Below, in pieces: positions 1 to 8,488 of a stretch of 64,000 nucleotides of DNA; within the stretch, counting starts at the first letter, position 1; each line of letters opens with the position of its first letter. A program made the position numbers and the translations under genes. The DNA comes from Orbus sasakiae (GTDB lineage Bacteria; Pseudomonadota; Gammaproteobacteria; Enterobacterales; Orbaceae), in the NCBI RefSeq assembly GCF_039542345.1, contig NZ_BAABHY010000001.1, positions 372,001 to 436,000 of the forward strand, written 5' to 3'. Below the pieces are notes generated by a model, which saw only the letters and a list, made by a program, of their open reading frames with translations, ran no database searches and was not told the DNA's origin.

Positions 1-121
1 TCAAGCTTGGAAACCTCGTAACCGTAAACGCCAAGTCTCATTTGCGTTAAAAGCATATGCAAGCTTAGCAACCAGTGCCGATAAAGGTGCGGTACGTGAT
101 AAAAGTAAACTAGGTGGCTAA
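1..121 (+). CDS. ilvD: Dihydroxy-acid dehydratase, C-terminal end (partial)
   Basis: This is the last 39 codons of a gene that enters from the left edge, in frame from position 2 with TAA at 119-121. The tail reads ...ATSADKGAVRDKSKLGG, which I recognise as the conserved C-terminus of IlvD. IlvD is the iron-sulfur dehydratase that makes the 2-keto acids for valine and isoleucine. The following ilvA gene matches the ilvD-ilvA order of the enterobacterial ilv operon. Nothing upstream can be judged from this window. Confidence 0.9.
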   Translation, partial: QAWKPRNRKRQVSFALKAYASLATSADKGAVRDKSKLGG

Positions 122-122
122 T

Positions 123-1658
123 GTGAACTCATCAAAACAAACATTAACAGGTGCGGATTATCTTAAAGCAACGCTATGTTCGGCCGTTTATGATGTTGCA
201 AAAGTAACCCCACTTGAAGAGATGGAGAAAATCTCGGAAAGACTTGGTAACCGTATTTTTGTTAAACGTGAAGATCGCCAAATTGTCCATAGCTTTAAAA
301 TTCGTGGTGCACAAGCGATGATTGCTAGCCTCAATGAGCAGCAAAAAAAATGTGGTGTGATTGCTGCATCAGCGGGTAACCATGCTCAAGGTGTTGCATT
401 ATCAGCAACAAAGCTAGGTATAAATTCATTGATTGTAATGCCACTAACAACGCCTGATATCAAAGTTGAGGCTGTAAAAGGCTTTGGTGGAGAAGTATTA
501 TTATATGGTGCCAACTTTGATGAAGCCAAAAATAAAGCAATTGAATTGGCAGCTGAACAAAATCGAACATTTATTCCCCCGTTTGATCATCCGTTGGTAA
601 TTGCTGGTCAAGGCAGTATTGCCATGGAGCTATTGCAACAAAATGCAAGACTTGATCGTATATTTGTACCTGTAGGGGGGGGGGGGCTTGCAGCTGGGGT
701 GGCTGTTTTAATCAAGCAAATTATGCCGTCAATCAAAGTTATTGGTGTTGAAGCAGCTGATTCAGCCTGTTTAAAAGCGGCATTAGATGCCGGTCACCCG
801 GTTGATTTAACTCGGGTTGGTTTGTTTGCCGAGGGCGTTGCGGTAAAACGAATTGGCGATGAGACATTTCGTTTATGTCAGCAATACCTTGATGATATCG
901 TGATTGTGGATAGTGATGAAATTTGTGCAGCTGTTAAAGACCTATTCGATGATGTGCGCGCCGTTGCTGAACCATCTGGTGCATTAGCTCTTGCTGGTAT
1001 GAAAAAATATATTGAGCAACATAATATTCGTGGGGAAAATTTAGCTCACGTTTTATCGGGCGCAAACTTAAATTTCCACACCTTACGTTATGTTTCTGAA
1101 CGTTGTGAGATTGGTGAAAAGAAAGAAGCATTGTTTGCTGTAACAATACCTGAGCAAAAAGGCAGTTTTTTAAAATTTTGTCAGTTACTTGGTGGACGGT
1201 CTGTTACTGAATTTAACTACCGCTATCATGATGATAAAAGTGCTTGTATTTTTGTGGGTATCCGTATTGCAAACGGTGAAGCAGAAAAAGAAGAGATTAT
1301 TCGTGAACTGACGGCAGATGGTTATCAAATTTCGGATCTTTCTGATGATGAAATGGCTAAACTTCATGTCCGTTATATGATTGGGGGTAAACCTTGTAAA
1401 CCGATCAAAGAACAAGTGTACAGTTTTGAATTTCCTGAATCACAAGGTGCCTTGCTCAAGTTCTTACAAACATTAGGTACAAATTGGAATATCTCATTAT
1501 TTCATTATCGTAGTCATGGTACCGATTATGGCCGTGTACTCGCTGCTTTTGAGATTGAACCAAACAATCAGGCATTTCAATCACATCTTAGTGAGTTAAA
1601 TTACGATTATCATAATGAAACGGAAAATCCGTCATTAAAATTCTTTTTAACCAATTAA
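123..1658 (+). CDS. ilvA: Threonine deaminase, biosynthetic
   Basis: This PLP enzyme deaminates threonine to 2-oxobutanoate, the first committed step of isoleucine synthesis. The protein is nearly collinear with E. coli IlvA. It has the PLP-lysine motif HSFKIRG near residue 60, the phosphate-binding GGGGL loop near residue 188, and two ACT-like regulatory repeats in the last 180 residues that in the family bind Ile and Val. The GTG at 123 is preferred because AGGTGG (112-117) sits 5 nt upstream. An in-frame GTG at 114 would give 514 aa, overlap ilvD by 8 nt and lack a ribosome site. The gene starts just after the ilvD stop, so the two are translationally close. The GGGGL codons contain an uninterrupted run of 12 G. 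Confidence 0.96.
   Translation: MNSSKQTLTGADYLKATLCSAVYDVAKVTPLEEMEKISERLGNRIFVKREDRQIVHSFKIRGAQAMIASLNEQQKKCGVIAASAGNHAQGVALSATKLGINSLIVMPLTTPDIKVEAVKGFGGEVLLYGANFDEAKNKAIELAAEQNRTFIPPFDHPLVIAGQGSIAMELLQQNARLDRIFVPVGGGGLAAGVAVLIKQIMPSIKVIGVEAADSACLKAALDAGHPVDLTRVGLFAEGVAVKRIGDETFRLCQQYLDDIVIVDSDEICAAVKDLFDDVRAVAEPSGALALAGMKKYIEQHNIRGENLAHVLSGANLNFHTLRYVSERCEIGEKKEALFAVTIPEQKGSFLKFCQLLGGRSVTEFNYRYHDDKSACIFVGIRIANGEAEKEEIIRELTADGYQISDLSDDEMAKLHVRYMIGGKPCKPIKEQVYSFEFPESQGALLKFLQTLGTNWNISLFHYRSHGTDYGRVLAAFEIEPNNQAFQSHLSELNYDYHNETENPSLKFFLTN
675..686 (+). repeat. 12-G homopolymer inside ilvA
   Basis: Four consecutive GGG glycine codons encode the PLP phosphate-binding loop of IlvA. Other glycines in this gene mostly use GGT or GGC. 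A one-base slip would shift the frame and remove the rest of the enzyme. Confidence 0.9.
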
Positions 1659-1665
1659 TCATCTT

Positions 1666-1689
1666 AAAGGCCTTAATTGGCCTTTTTTA
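1666..1689 (+). terminator. Rho-independent terminator after ilvA
   Basis: AAAGGCC and GGCCTTT form a stem around a short TTAATT loop, followed by a T run. It ends the ilvD-ilvA transcript 8 nt after the ilvA stop. Confidence 0.8.
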
Positions 1690-1705
1690 ATTTTTAGGAG
1701 AGAAT

Positions 1706-2689
1706 ATGATTAAGCTGGCCATTATTGGTACAAATTGGATCACCGAAAAATTTATTGATGCCGCTTTGCAAACTGGGTTATATCAACTTTCAGCCGTATA
1801 TTCACGCAGTGAAGAAAAAGCAGCCCAATTTGCCAAAAAATACGGTGATTTAATATTATATACCGATATCAATCAACTATTAAACAGCTCAGTGGTGGAT
1901 GCCGTCTATATTGCTAGCCCCAATTCGTTACATTTTGAACAAGCGAAGCAACTTTTAGAAAGTGGTAAAGATGTGATTTGCGAAAAACCCCTTGCTTCAA
2001 ATTATTCTCAAGTACGTACTTTGATCGAAACAGCTAAAGCACATAATCAAATTATTTTTGAAGCATTAAAAAGCTATTACCTCCCAAATTTTGACCGCAT
2101 AAAATCTTATTTACCCAAATTAGGTAAATTGCGTAAAGTATTATTAAGCTACTGCCAGTACTCTTCACGTTATCAACTGTACTTAGATGGCCAAAACCCG
2201 AATACCTTTAATCCTGCTTTTTCAAATGGATCGATAATGGATATTGGTGTGTATCCGCTTAATGTTGCCGTTGCATTATGGGGAAAACCCAATCACATTT
2301 CTGCAGATGCGCTTTTACTTGACTCCGGTGTTGATGGGCATGGCACGGTATTGATGAAGTATGATGGTTTTGATGTGGTGATTTGGCATTCAAAAGTCAG
2401 TGATTCTTGCCTTGCTAGTGAAATTCAAGGCGAAGACGGGTCATTAATTATTGAACACCTTTCAGTGGGTGAAAAGGTGTTATACAAACCTCGTCAGGGG
2501 GAGCTACAAGATATTACGGCTTTGCAAATCGATAATGAAATGTATTATGAAGCAGTGAAATTTGCAAAGGCAATTGAGCAACGCGATATCGATCACCAAG
2601 GATTAACTTATTCGTTAATTTCAGCTAAACTTTTAACCGAAATCAGACAACAAACAGGCGTTATCTTTCCTGCAGATAAATTATCCTAA
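1706..2689 (+). CDS. Gfo/Idh/MocA family oxidoreductase
   Basis: This is a predicted cytoplasmic NAD(P)-dependent dehydrogenase of 327 aa. The N-terminal Rossmann fold begins with AIIGTNWITEKF, a variant of the usual GxGxxG loop. The family signature CEKPLA lies at about residue 92, and the C-terminal Gfo/Idh/MocA alpha/beta domain follows. The substrate cannot be told from sequence; relatives act on sugars, inositols or related polyols. AGGAG lies just upstream of the ATG. It is a single gene between the ilvA terminator and the rplM promoter, so context gives no pathway. Confidence 0.85.
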   Translation: MIKLAIIGTNWITEKFIDAALQTGLYQLSAVYSRSEEKAAQFAKKYGDLILYTDINQLLNSSVVDAVYIASPNSLHFEQAKQLLESGKDVICEKPLASNYSQVRTLIETAKAHNQIIFEALKSYYLPNFDRIKSYLPKLGKLRKVLLSYCQYSSRYQLYLDGQNPNTFNPAFSNGSIMDIGVYPLNVAVALWGKPNHISADALLLDSGVDGHGTVLMKYDGFDVVIWHSKVSDSCLASEIQGEDGSLIIEHLSVGEKVLYKPRQGELQDITALQIDNEMYYEAVKFAKAIEQRDIDHQGLTYSLISAKLLTEIRQQTGVIFPADKLS

Positions 2690-2715
2690 TTAACCAAATA
2701 ATTTTGAATAGGTAG

Positions 2716-2790
2716 CTAGCGATCTTATTTTATTTCTGTATAATAATCGCACCCACGTTACGGCAATGTTATTCCCGATATTGCCTTTTT
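2716..2790 (+). promoter_or_regulatory. rplM promoter and 5' leader hairpin
   Basis: A consensus -10 TATAAT lies at 2739-2744 with only a weak -35. Downstream, GGCAAT (2762-2767) and ATTGCC (2780-2785) form a hairpin followed by TTTTT, about 125 nt before rplM. In E. coli the rplM leader is the target of autoregulation by L13. This hairpin could serve that role or be an attenuator; that is inference. Confidence 0.55.
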
Positions 2791-2914
2791 AGTTGAACTT
2801 CATTGAACTAATGGCTCGAAGGGGTTGATTATTCGTTGAATAAAACAAAAGTGTAAATAAATCGTTTCGATTTATTAACGTGAGATTAATTTAAAATTTT
2901 TGGGTAAATTATAA

Positions 2915-3343
2915 ATGACTACTTTTTCAGCTAAACCAGAAACAGTAAAACGCGACTGGTACGTTGTTGATGCGGCAGGCAAAACACTTGGTCGCCTTGC
3001 AACAGAAATCGCAAGCCGTTTACGCGGTAAGCACAAAGCAGAATATACACCACATGTAGATACAGGTGATTACATCATTGTTATCAATGCAGAAAAAGTT
3101 GCTGTAACTGGCAAAAAACGCACTGATAAAATGTATTATCGTCACACTGGCTATATTGGTGGACTTAAAGAAGCGACTTTTAAAGAAATGATTGAACGTC
3201 ATCCTGAACAAGTCATCGAAATTGCTGTAAAAGGCATGTTACCGAAAGGTCCTCTTGGTCGTGCAATGTACCGTAAAATGAAAGTTTACGCAGGTAGTGA
3301 GCACAATCATGCGGCACAACAACCGCAAGTATTAGATATTTAA
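2915..3343 (+). CDS. rplM: 50S ribosomal protein L13
   Basis: At 142 aa this has the same length as E. coli L13 and is strongly similar throughout, with the opening TFSAKPETVKRDWYVVDA and the core MLPKGPLGRAMYRKMKVYAG. L13 is an early-assembling protein of the large subunit. It is followed 11 nt later by rpsI, the conserved bacterial pair. The long leader (about 170 nt from the promoter) fits feedback control by L13 as described in E. coli. Confidence 0.99.
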   Translation: MTTFSAKPETVKRDWYVVDAAGKTLGRLATEIASRLRGKHKAEYTPHVDTGDYIIVINAEKVAVTGKKRTDKMYYRHTGYIGGLKEATFKEMIERHPEQVIEIAVKGMLPKGPLGRAMYRKMKVYAGSEHNHAAQQPQVLDI

Positions 3344-3354
3344 GGGGATAGAAG

Positions 3355-3747
3355 ATGGCTGATAATCAATATTACGGTACAGGTCGCCGAAAAAGTTCTG
3401 CTGCTCGTGTTTTTATTAAACCAGGCAGTGGTAACATTGTAATTAATCAACGCTCTTTAGAGCAATACTTTGGTCGTGATACTGCGCGTATGGTTGTTAT
3501 GCAACCATTAGAGTTAGTTGAAATGACTGACAAGTTTGACTTATACATCACTGTTAAAGGTGGCGGTATTTCAGGTCAAGCAGGTGCTATTCGTCACGGT
3601 ATTACTCGTGCGTTAATGGAATATGATGAAACTCTACGTTCTGCACTACGTCAAGCGGGCTTTGTTACTCGTGATGCACGTAAAGTTGAACGTAAGAAAG
3701 TGGGTCTACGCAAAGCACGTCGTCGTCCACAATTCTCAAAACGTTAA
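3355..3747 (+). CDS. rpsI: 30S ribosomal protein S9
   Basis: This 130-aa protein begins with the typical QYYGTGRRKSSAARVF segment and ends in the basic tail RKARRRPQFSKR. In the family that tail reaches the P-site tRNA in the 30S head. GGGGA precedes the ATG. It is co-transcribed with rplM, and a strong terminator follows. Confidence 0.99.
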   Translation: MADNQYYGTGRRKSSAARVFIKPGSGNIVINQRSLEQYFGRDTARMVVMQPLELVEMTDKFDLYITVKGGGISGQAGAIRHGITRALMEYDETLRSALRQAGFVTRDARKVERKKVGLRKARRRPQFSKR

Positions 3748-3765
3748 TTTGTATTTCGAGAAATC

Positions 3766-3793
3766 AAAAAACCCGGTTATTGCCGGGTTTTTT
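3766..3793 (+). terminator. Terminator of rplM-rpsI
   Basis: ACCCGG (3771-3776) pairs with CCGGGT (3783-3788), flanked by an A run and a T run, giving a classical intrinsic terminator. Confidence 0.9.
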
Positions 3794-3842
3794 ATTAGTG
3801 TATTACTGCAATAAGAATGATAATAACTAAGGCGGTTCCTTG

Positions 3843-4721
3843 ATGGTGCAAAAAATTAAAGCAATAAAATGCCCACATTGTGGAAGTGTTCATAAAAGTC
3901 AAATAACCAATATGTCATATCAATGTGAACAGTGCATGACGGAATATTTCCTTGATAATGACGATATCAATATCCATGTTAAACATACTCATATAACAAC
4001 ACCAACAAAAAGTACACCTTATAAATATCGGTGCTTTATTTTGTTGGTTGGCATAATCTTTATTACATTGATTGTTTACTTAATTTCAAATAAATCAAAA
4101 AAAACGTTAATAACTTCAGTACAGATTGAGACTAAAACAACGATTACTGTGCCTGAGGTTGTGACACAAGTTAAAAATGGCATTCAAGTTTTATCTGATA
4201 TGAAACAAGCTGTTGATCATCGTGCGCTAAATGCCTCTATGATCAATATGGGATGTTATGATAATGCGGTCACTGGATGCAATGAATTATTATTAGATCG
4301 TTTATTATTATTAACAGGTAAAACGGGTTTAAAACTCAATTCACTTAATAAACCGATATTGCAAAAATGGATTAGCTCAAGTCAATCAATTAGCCTGACA
4401 AGTTGGCTTGGCTTATCTAAGGAAGATGTATTGAGCATTGGTAACGTGGCAGACAAAAAAGCCCAACAGATTGCAAATCAAATTCAATTAGCTAAACAAA
4501 AAATGTTTCACGAATGGTTAAGAGGTCTCGAGTTTGTTGATATTCCCGAATATGTAAATCAATATACATGGCAACAATTATTAACATGGGATCAGCTTCA
4601 ATGGCAACAAAAGTTAGGGGTATCTCGTAGTAAAGCCATTTTATATCACGAGCTTACTCAATCACAAGCGCTGCAAAATGTGGCAAAAGATTTAAAACAC
4701 TATCATATCCAAGGGTTTTAA
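3843..4721 (+). CDS. Zinc-ribbon membrane protein with a LigB-like helix-hairpin-helix C-terminus
   Basis: This 292-aa protein has three visible parts. The first is a zinc ribbon with CPHC at 10-13 and CEQC at 28-31. The second is one hydrophobic segment at about 64-82. The third is a C-terminal region, from about residue 136, that resembles the end of NAD-dependent DNA ligase B: a GC...GC pair, LLLLTGKTGLKL near 155, ADKKAQQI...AKQKMFHEWLRGLE near 203-230 and a final ...IQGF. The ligase adenylation and OB domains are absent, so ligation is not expected. AAGGCGG (3829-3835) selects the ATG at 3843 over the TTG before it. The function is unknown; possibly a membrane-tethered DNA-binding protein. 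The LigB match is from memory of the family and was not searched. Confidence 0.75.
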   Translation: MVQKIKAIKCPHCGSVHKSQITNMSYQCEQCMTEYFLDNDDINIHVKHTHITTPTKSTPYKYRCFILLVGIIFITLIVYLISNKSKKTLITSVQIETKTTITVPEVVTQVKNGIQVLSDMKQAVDHRALNASMINMGCYDNAVTGCNELLLDRLLLLTGKTGLKLNSLNKPILQKWISSSQSISLTSWLGLSKEDVLSIGNVADKKAQQIANQIQLAKQKMFHEWLRGLEFVDIPEYVNQYTWQQLLTWDQLQWQQKLGVSRSKAILYHELTQSQALQNVAKDLKHYHIQGF

Positions 4722-4733
4722 ATCTTTACTAAA

Positions 4734-6119
4734 TTAAATCACGCGTGAAAATTGTTGCTGTCTAGCTACTCGGCGCATATATATATCAAAGCACATACAA
4801 ATGTTACGAATTAATAAACGCCCTTTTGCTGAAACATGAATCGATTTGTGATCTATTTCAACTAAGCCATCTTGCTGTAAAGGATGCAGTAATAATAAAT
4901 CCTCAGCGAAATACTGATCAAAATCAATATGATAATGCTGTTCTATAACAGATTTATCGAGGTAAAAGTGGCAGATAAGTTGCTTAATCACATCACGTCG
5001 GATTTTATCATCTTCACTCATGGTAAAGCCTTTCCATAGCGCATTCCCGATTTGCTCAACTTGATCTTGGTAGATTTTCAAATCTTTTTGATTTTGTGCA
5101 TAGCTATCACCAATCATACTAATGGCAGAAACACCCATCCCTAATAAATCAGCATCACCTTGCGTCGCGTAGCCCTGGAAGTTACGATGTAATACCCCAT
5201 TTTTTTGTGCAATTGCTAGCTCGTCAGTGGGCTTCGCAAAATGGTCCATACCGATAAAGATATAACCATGATGTGTTAAATATTCAATGCTATTTTGTAA
5301 AATTTTGACTTTTTCTTGAGCTGAAGGCAAATCTTGGTCTTTAATTTTACGTTGTGCTGCAAACCGATCAGGTAAATGTGCATAGTTAAAAATACTCAAA
5401 CGATCCGGACCAAGTTCAATCACTTTCTCTAAAGTCTGCATAAAGTTTTCAACACTTTGTTTTGGCAAACCATAAATGAGATCTAAGCTAATTGATGAGA
5501 AATGGTTAGCCTTAGCTTGTTCAATTAAGGCTTGAATAAGATTCTCATCTTGCTCTCGATTAATAAGTGTTTGAATTTCATGATTAAAATCTTGAATCCC
5601 CATGCTCAATCGATTAAAGCCTTCTTTAGCAAGGTGAGCAATGGTATCGGTTGTAATCTCTCTTGGATCGATTTCAATCGATAACTCGGCATTATCAGCA
5701 AAATTAAAGTGCTGTTTTAAGTTTGCAATTAACCACGATATTTCTTCATTAGTGAGAAATGTCGGTGTTCCACCACCCCAGTGCATCTGGGTAACTGTAC
5801 GAGTTTTAAATAATTTAGAACGGGTTATAATTTCGTGTTTTAAGGCATTTAAATAGGTCGCCACTTTATGATGATTACGCGTGACGATTTTATTGCAACC
5901 ACAAAAATAACAAAGCTTATGGCAAAACGGAATATGAATGTAAAGTGACAATGGTTTATTTGGGTATAACGCAGCTGCATCAAGAAAATCATGCTCAGTA
6001 AACTGCTCATTAAATTCTAATGCGGTCGGATAAGAGGTGTATCTTGGGCCAGAATAATTATATTTTTGGATTAAAGCCTGATCCCAAATGATAGTTTGAT
6101 TACTGTTTTCTTTTGACAT
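4734..6119 (-). CDS. hemN: Oxygen-independent coproporphyrinogen III dehydrogenase
   Basis: This radical SAM enzyme converts coproporphyrinogen III to protoporphyrinogen IX without oxygen in haem synthesis. It has 461 aa, close to E. coli HemN (457). The CxxxCxxC cluster ligands are at C66, C70 and C73, followed by C75, in IPFCHKLCYFCGC. The glycine-rich SAM motif WGGGTPTFL and the C-terminal HemN domain are present. The gene lies downstream of yihI as in E. coli and converges with the zinc-ribbon gene, 12 nt from its stop. An anaerobic haem route fits the fumarate reductase elsewhere in the window. Confidence 0.97.
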   Translation of the reverse strand: MSKENSNQTIIWDQALIQKYNYSGPRYTSYPTALEFNEQFTEHDFLDAAALYPNKPLSLYIHIPFCHKLCYFCGCNKIVTRNHHKVATYLNALKHEIITRSKLFKTRTVTQMHWGGGTPTFLTNEEISWLIANLKQHFNFADNAELSIEIDPREITTDTIAHLAKEGFNRLSMGIQDFNHEIQTLINREQDENLIQALIEQAKANHFSSISLDLIYGLPKQSVENFMQTLEKVIELGPDRLSIFNYAHLPDRFAAQRKIKDQDLPSAQEKVKILQNSIEYLTHHGYIFIGMDHFAKPTDELAIAQKNGVLHRNFQGYATQGDADLLGMGVSAISMIGDSYAQNQKDLKIYQDQVEQIGNALWKGFTMSEDDKIRRDVIKQLICHFYLDKSVIEQHYHIDFDQYFAEDLLLLHPLQQDGLVEIDHKSIHVSAKGRLLIRNICMCFDIYMRRVARQQQFSRVI

Positions 6120-6271
6120 TGCTTCTGTTTTTACGTCGCTTATTTGATGTAGTGGCTTGTCTTCGTTTGCTAAATAACGTTGTCTTCTTTATGCGCTGTT
6201 TTTTTAAATATAGAATAAGGCAAATAAATAAACCTATATAAAAACAGAGCATAATTAACATTAGCATCGGA

Positions 6272-6760
6272 TTAATGTTTCTTTAGTAAACTGACAATAT
6301 CTTCTTTAGCTGCAAAATCATCATCTAGATCATCGTCTTCATCTTGGTTATAGCCAAGTTGATTCATTAATTCATCAATGCGATCTAACATCTTATCAAG
6401 ATCTTGTTGTTGTTTAGGTGATAGGTTTTCTCCATCGTCCATTAAATCAAGTAGTTTTTCTAAATATGGGTCATTCTCTAGTTGTGCAAGTTCTTTTTCT
6501 GGCGGTAGATTTTTGGCTTTTACTGGCACCACGTCGATTTTTTTCGGCTGTGCTTTAGGTTTTGCATTAACCGTCAACGGAATTGGCTTTTTACTGCCAA
6601 TACGCGGGTCTTGTGCTGTTTTTGGTTGTTTAGTCGTTGATTGTTCGGCATTTTGAAGACGAGAACCACTGGGTAAACCTTTATGTTTGCGTTTACGTTT
6701 TAGTTGCTTTGATTGTTCGTTAAGCTCATCACGACTTAATTTGGGTTTCTTTTTTATCAT
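6272..6760 (-). CDS. yihI: Der GTPase-activating protein YihI
   Basis: At 162 aa this is highly charged and of low complexity. It has a lysine/arginine-rich N-terminus (KLSRDELNEQSKQLKRKRKHKG), a proline/lysine middle and an acidic C-terminus (NQDEDDDLDDDFAAKED). This composition and its place before hemN match YihI. In E. coli YihI stimulates GTP hydrolysis by Der and so modulates 50S ribosome assembly. No enzymatic motif is expected in this family. Confidence 0.9.
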   Translation of the reverse strand: MIKKKPKLSRDELNEQSKQLKRKRKHKGLPSGSRLQNAEQSTTKQPKTAQDPRIGSKKPIPLTVNAKPKAQPKKIDVVPVKAKNLPPEKELAQLENDPYLEKLLDLMDDGENLSPKQQQDLDKMLDRIDELMNQLGYNQDEDDDLDDDFAAKEDIVSLLKKH

Positions 6761-7003
6761 AAATTTTAGAATTTAATATTTTATTAATAATTCATTATTA
6801 CAATGAATATCAGATATTAGGAATAAATGAAATTATACACTTAACTTAGATAAAATAGCAGTATATCTTCGATTTTAATTGTAATGATAGCTATTGTTAT
6901 CACATTATTGTTGAATTGTTAGCATTATGAATCTTTTTACTATTGCTTTATTAACTATGATAGGTAAAAATTAGTTCGATAATTTTAATATAGAAAAGAG
7001 CGT

Positions 7004-7939
7004 ATGAATAATCATTTAAGTCCTTATATGCATTTTAAACGTAAAGAGTGGGCAAGTTTACGTAATGCTGTACCAATGACGTTAACGGCTGAAGAGTTAG
7101 TTTCTTTGCAAGGGATTAATGAAGATCTATCCATAGAAGAAGTGATAGAAATCTATTTACCATTATCCCGTTTGCTAAATTACTATATAAGTAATCATTT
7201 TACTCGGCAAAGTATTTTAGCTAAGTTTTTAGGGACAGATTATAAAGTACCCTACATTATCGGCATTGCGGGTAGTGTGGCAGTCGGTAAAAGTACCACT
7301 GCTCGAGTATTAAAAGCGCTTTTAACACGATGGCCTGAACATCGTAATGTTTCACTTGTGACGACCGATGGATTTTTATACCCAAATCGTGTATTAGAAG
7401 AACGTAACATTATGAATAAAAAAGGTTTTCCTCAGTCATATGATGTTAAAAAGCTACTTAAGTTTGTTTCAGATGTGAAGTCTGGGGTAGAGCACGTTTT
7501 AGCACCTGTTTATTCGCATTTGGTGTATGATATTGTTGATGGTGAAGCGGTAAAAGTTGAAAGCCCAGATATTTTAATTCTTGAAGGCTTAAACGTATTA
7601 CAAAGTCCACTAAATTGTAATAATGCAAATAATCGAGTCTTTGTTTCAGATTATGTTGATTTTTCAATTTATGTCGATGCAGATATTCCGTTATTACATG
7701 ATTGGTATATTAATCGTTTTTTGAAATTTAGAGCAGGCGCGTTTAGTGATCCAAATTCCTATTTTCATCATTATTCGCAAATACCTGAAAGTGAAGCGCT
7801 AGCAACCGCAGAAAAAATTTGGAAAAACATCAATGAATTGAATTTGGTAGAAAATATTTTACCAACGAAAGAAAGAGCAAGTTTAATATTAACAAAAGGT
7901 GCATCTCACCGAGTTGATAGTGTACAGCTCCGAAAATAA
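7004..7939 (+). CDS. coaA: Pantothenate kinase, type I
   Basis: This enzyme phosphorylates pantothenate, the first and regulated step of coenzyme A synthesis. At 311 aa it is close to E. coli CoaA (316). It shows the P-loop GSVAVGKST near residue 91, the TTDGFLYPN segment after it, and the family blocks KKGFPQSYD, SHLVYDIV and LEGLNVLQ. AAGAG lies upstream of the ATG. The next gene begins 37 nt after the stop, so a short operon is possible. Confidence 0.98.
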   Translation: MNNHLSPYMHFKRKEWASLRNAVPMTLTAEELVSLQGINEDLSIEEVIEIYLPLSRLLNYYISNHFTRQSILAKFLGTDYKVPYIIGIAGSVAVGKSTTARVLKALLTRWPEHRNVSLVTTDGFLYPNRVLEERNIMNKKGFPQSYDVKKLLKFVSDVKSGVEHVLAPVYSHLVYDIVDGEAVKVESPDILILEGLNVLQSPLNCNNANNRVFVSDYVDFSIYVDADIPLLHDWYINRFLKFRAGAFSDPNSYFHHYSQIPESEALATAEKIWKNINELNLVENILPTKERASLILTKGASHRVDSVQLRK

Positions 7940-7976
7940 AGTAAAAATAATAGTCACAACAGAAGGATGGATGTTT

Positions 7977-8399
7977 ATGAAAAAGACAATCAAAATGAGT
8001 TTAATCGCATTATCTGCAGTCGTTTCTTTTAATGCCTTTGCTGATTATAGCGATTACGAGGGTTTAACTTGCTTAGGGAAACAAAATGCAATACAAACTC
8101 AATTAAGTTATGCGAAAAAAGCAAATAATGTATATCAAGTTCAAGGATTAGAGAAAGCCTTAAACGAAGTGTTAACTTATTGTACTGATAAAAAACTTGA
8201 AAAGAAATATAAAGAGAAAATCAGTAAACAAATGGATGATGTGAAAGATCGTCAATATGACTTAGAAAAAGCGAAAATGGACGGTCGTCCTGACAAAATT
8301 GCTAAACAACAGGCTAAGTTACAAAAAGACGAGTATGAACTTAAAGAAGCTCGAGATAAGTTAGACGCTTTTTATAAAGAGTTAAAAGCACAGAAATAG
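7977..8399 (+). CDS. yqjC: DUF1090 family periplasmic protein
   Basis: This 140-aa protein has a signal peptide (MKKTIKMSLIALSAVVSFNAFA). The mature part holds two cysteines, one in GLTCLGK and one in TYCTDK, which could form a disulfide, and a long charged helix likely to be coiled coil. The pattern C-K-I-Q-L-A-GLE-AL-V-CTD followed by KQ-DV-RQ-DLEKA matches DUF1090 (E. coli YqjC), whose molecular role is unknown. AGAAGGA (7961-7967) supports the ATG at 7977 over the one at 7971. Confidence 0.85.
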   Translation: MKKTIKMSLIALSAVVSFNAFADYSDYEGLTCLGKQNAIQTQLSYAKKANNVYQVQGLEKALNEVLTYCTDKKLEKKYKEKISKQMDDVKDRQYDLEKAKMDGRPDKIAKQQAKLQKDEYELKEARDKLDAFYKELKAQK

Positions 8400-8412
8400 T
8401 CTTTTGTTAATC

Positions 8413-8440
8413 TCGGGTAAATGGAAATTTACCCGATTTT
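8413..8440 (+). terminator. Terminator after the DUF1090 gene
   Basis: A perfect 10-bp stem, TCGGGTAAAT with ATTTACCCGA, encloses a GGAA tetraloop and is followed by TTTT. Confidence 0.9.
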
Positions 8441-8488
8441 ATCGATATCCAATGAACATTTAACCAAATATCTGTATCGATATCTTAT

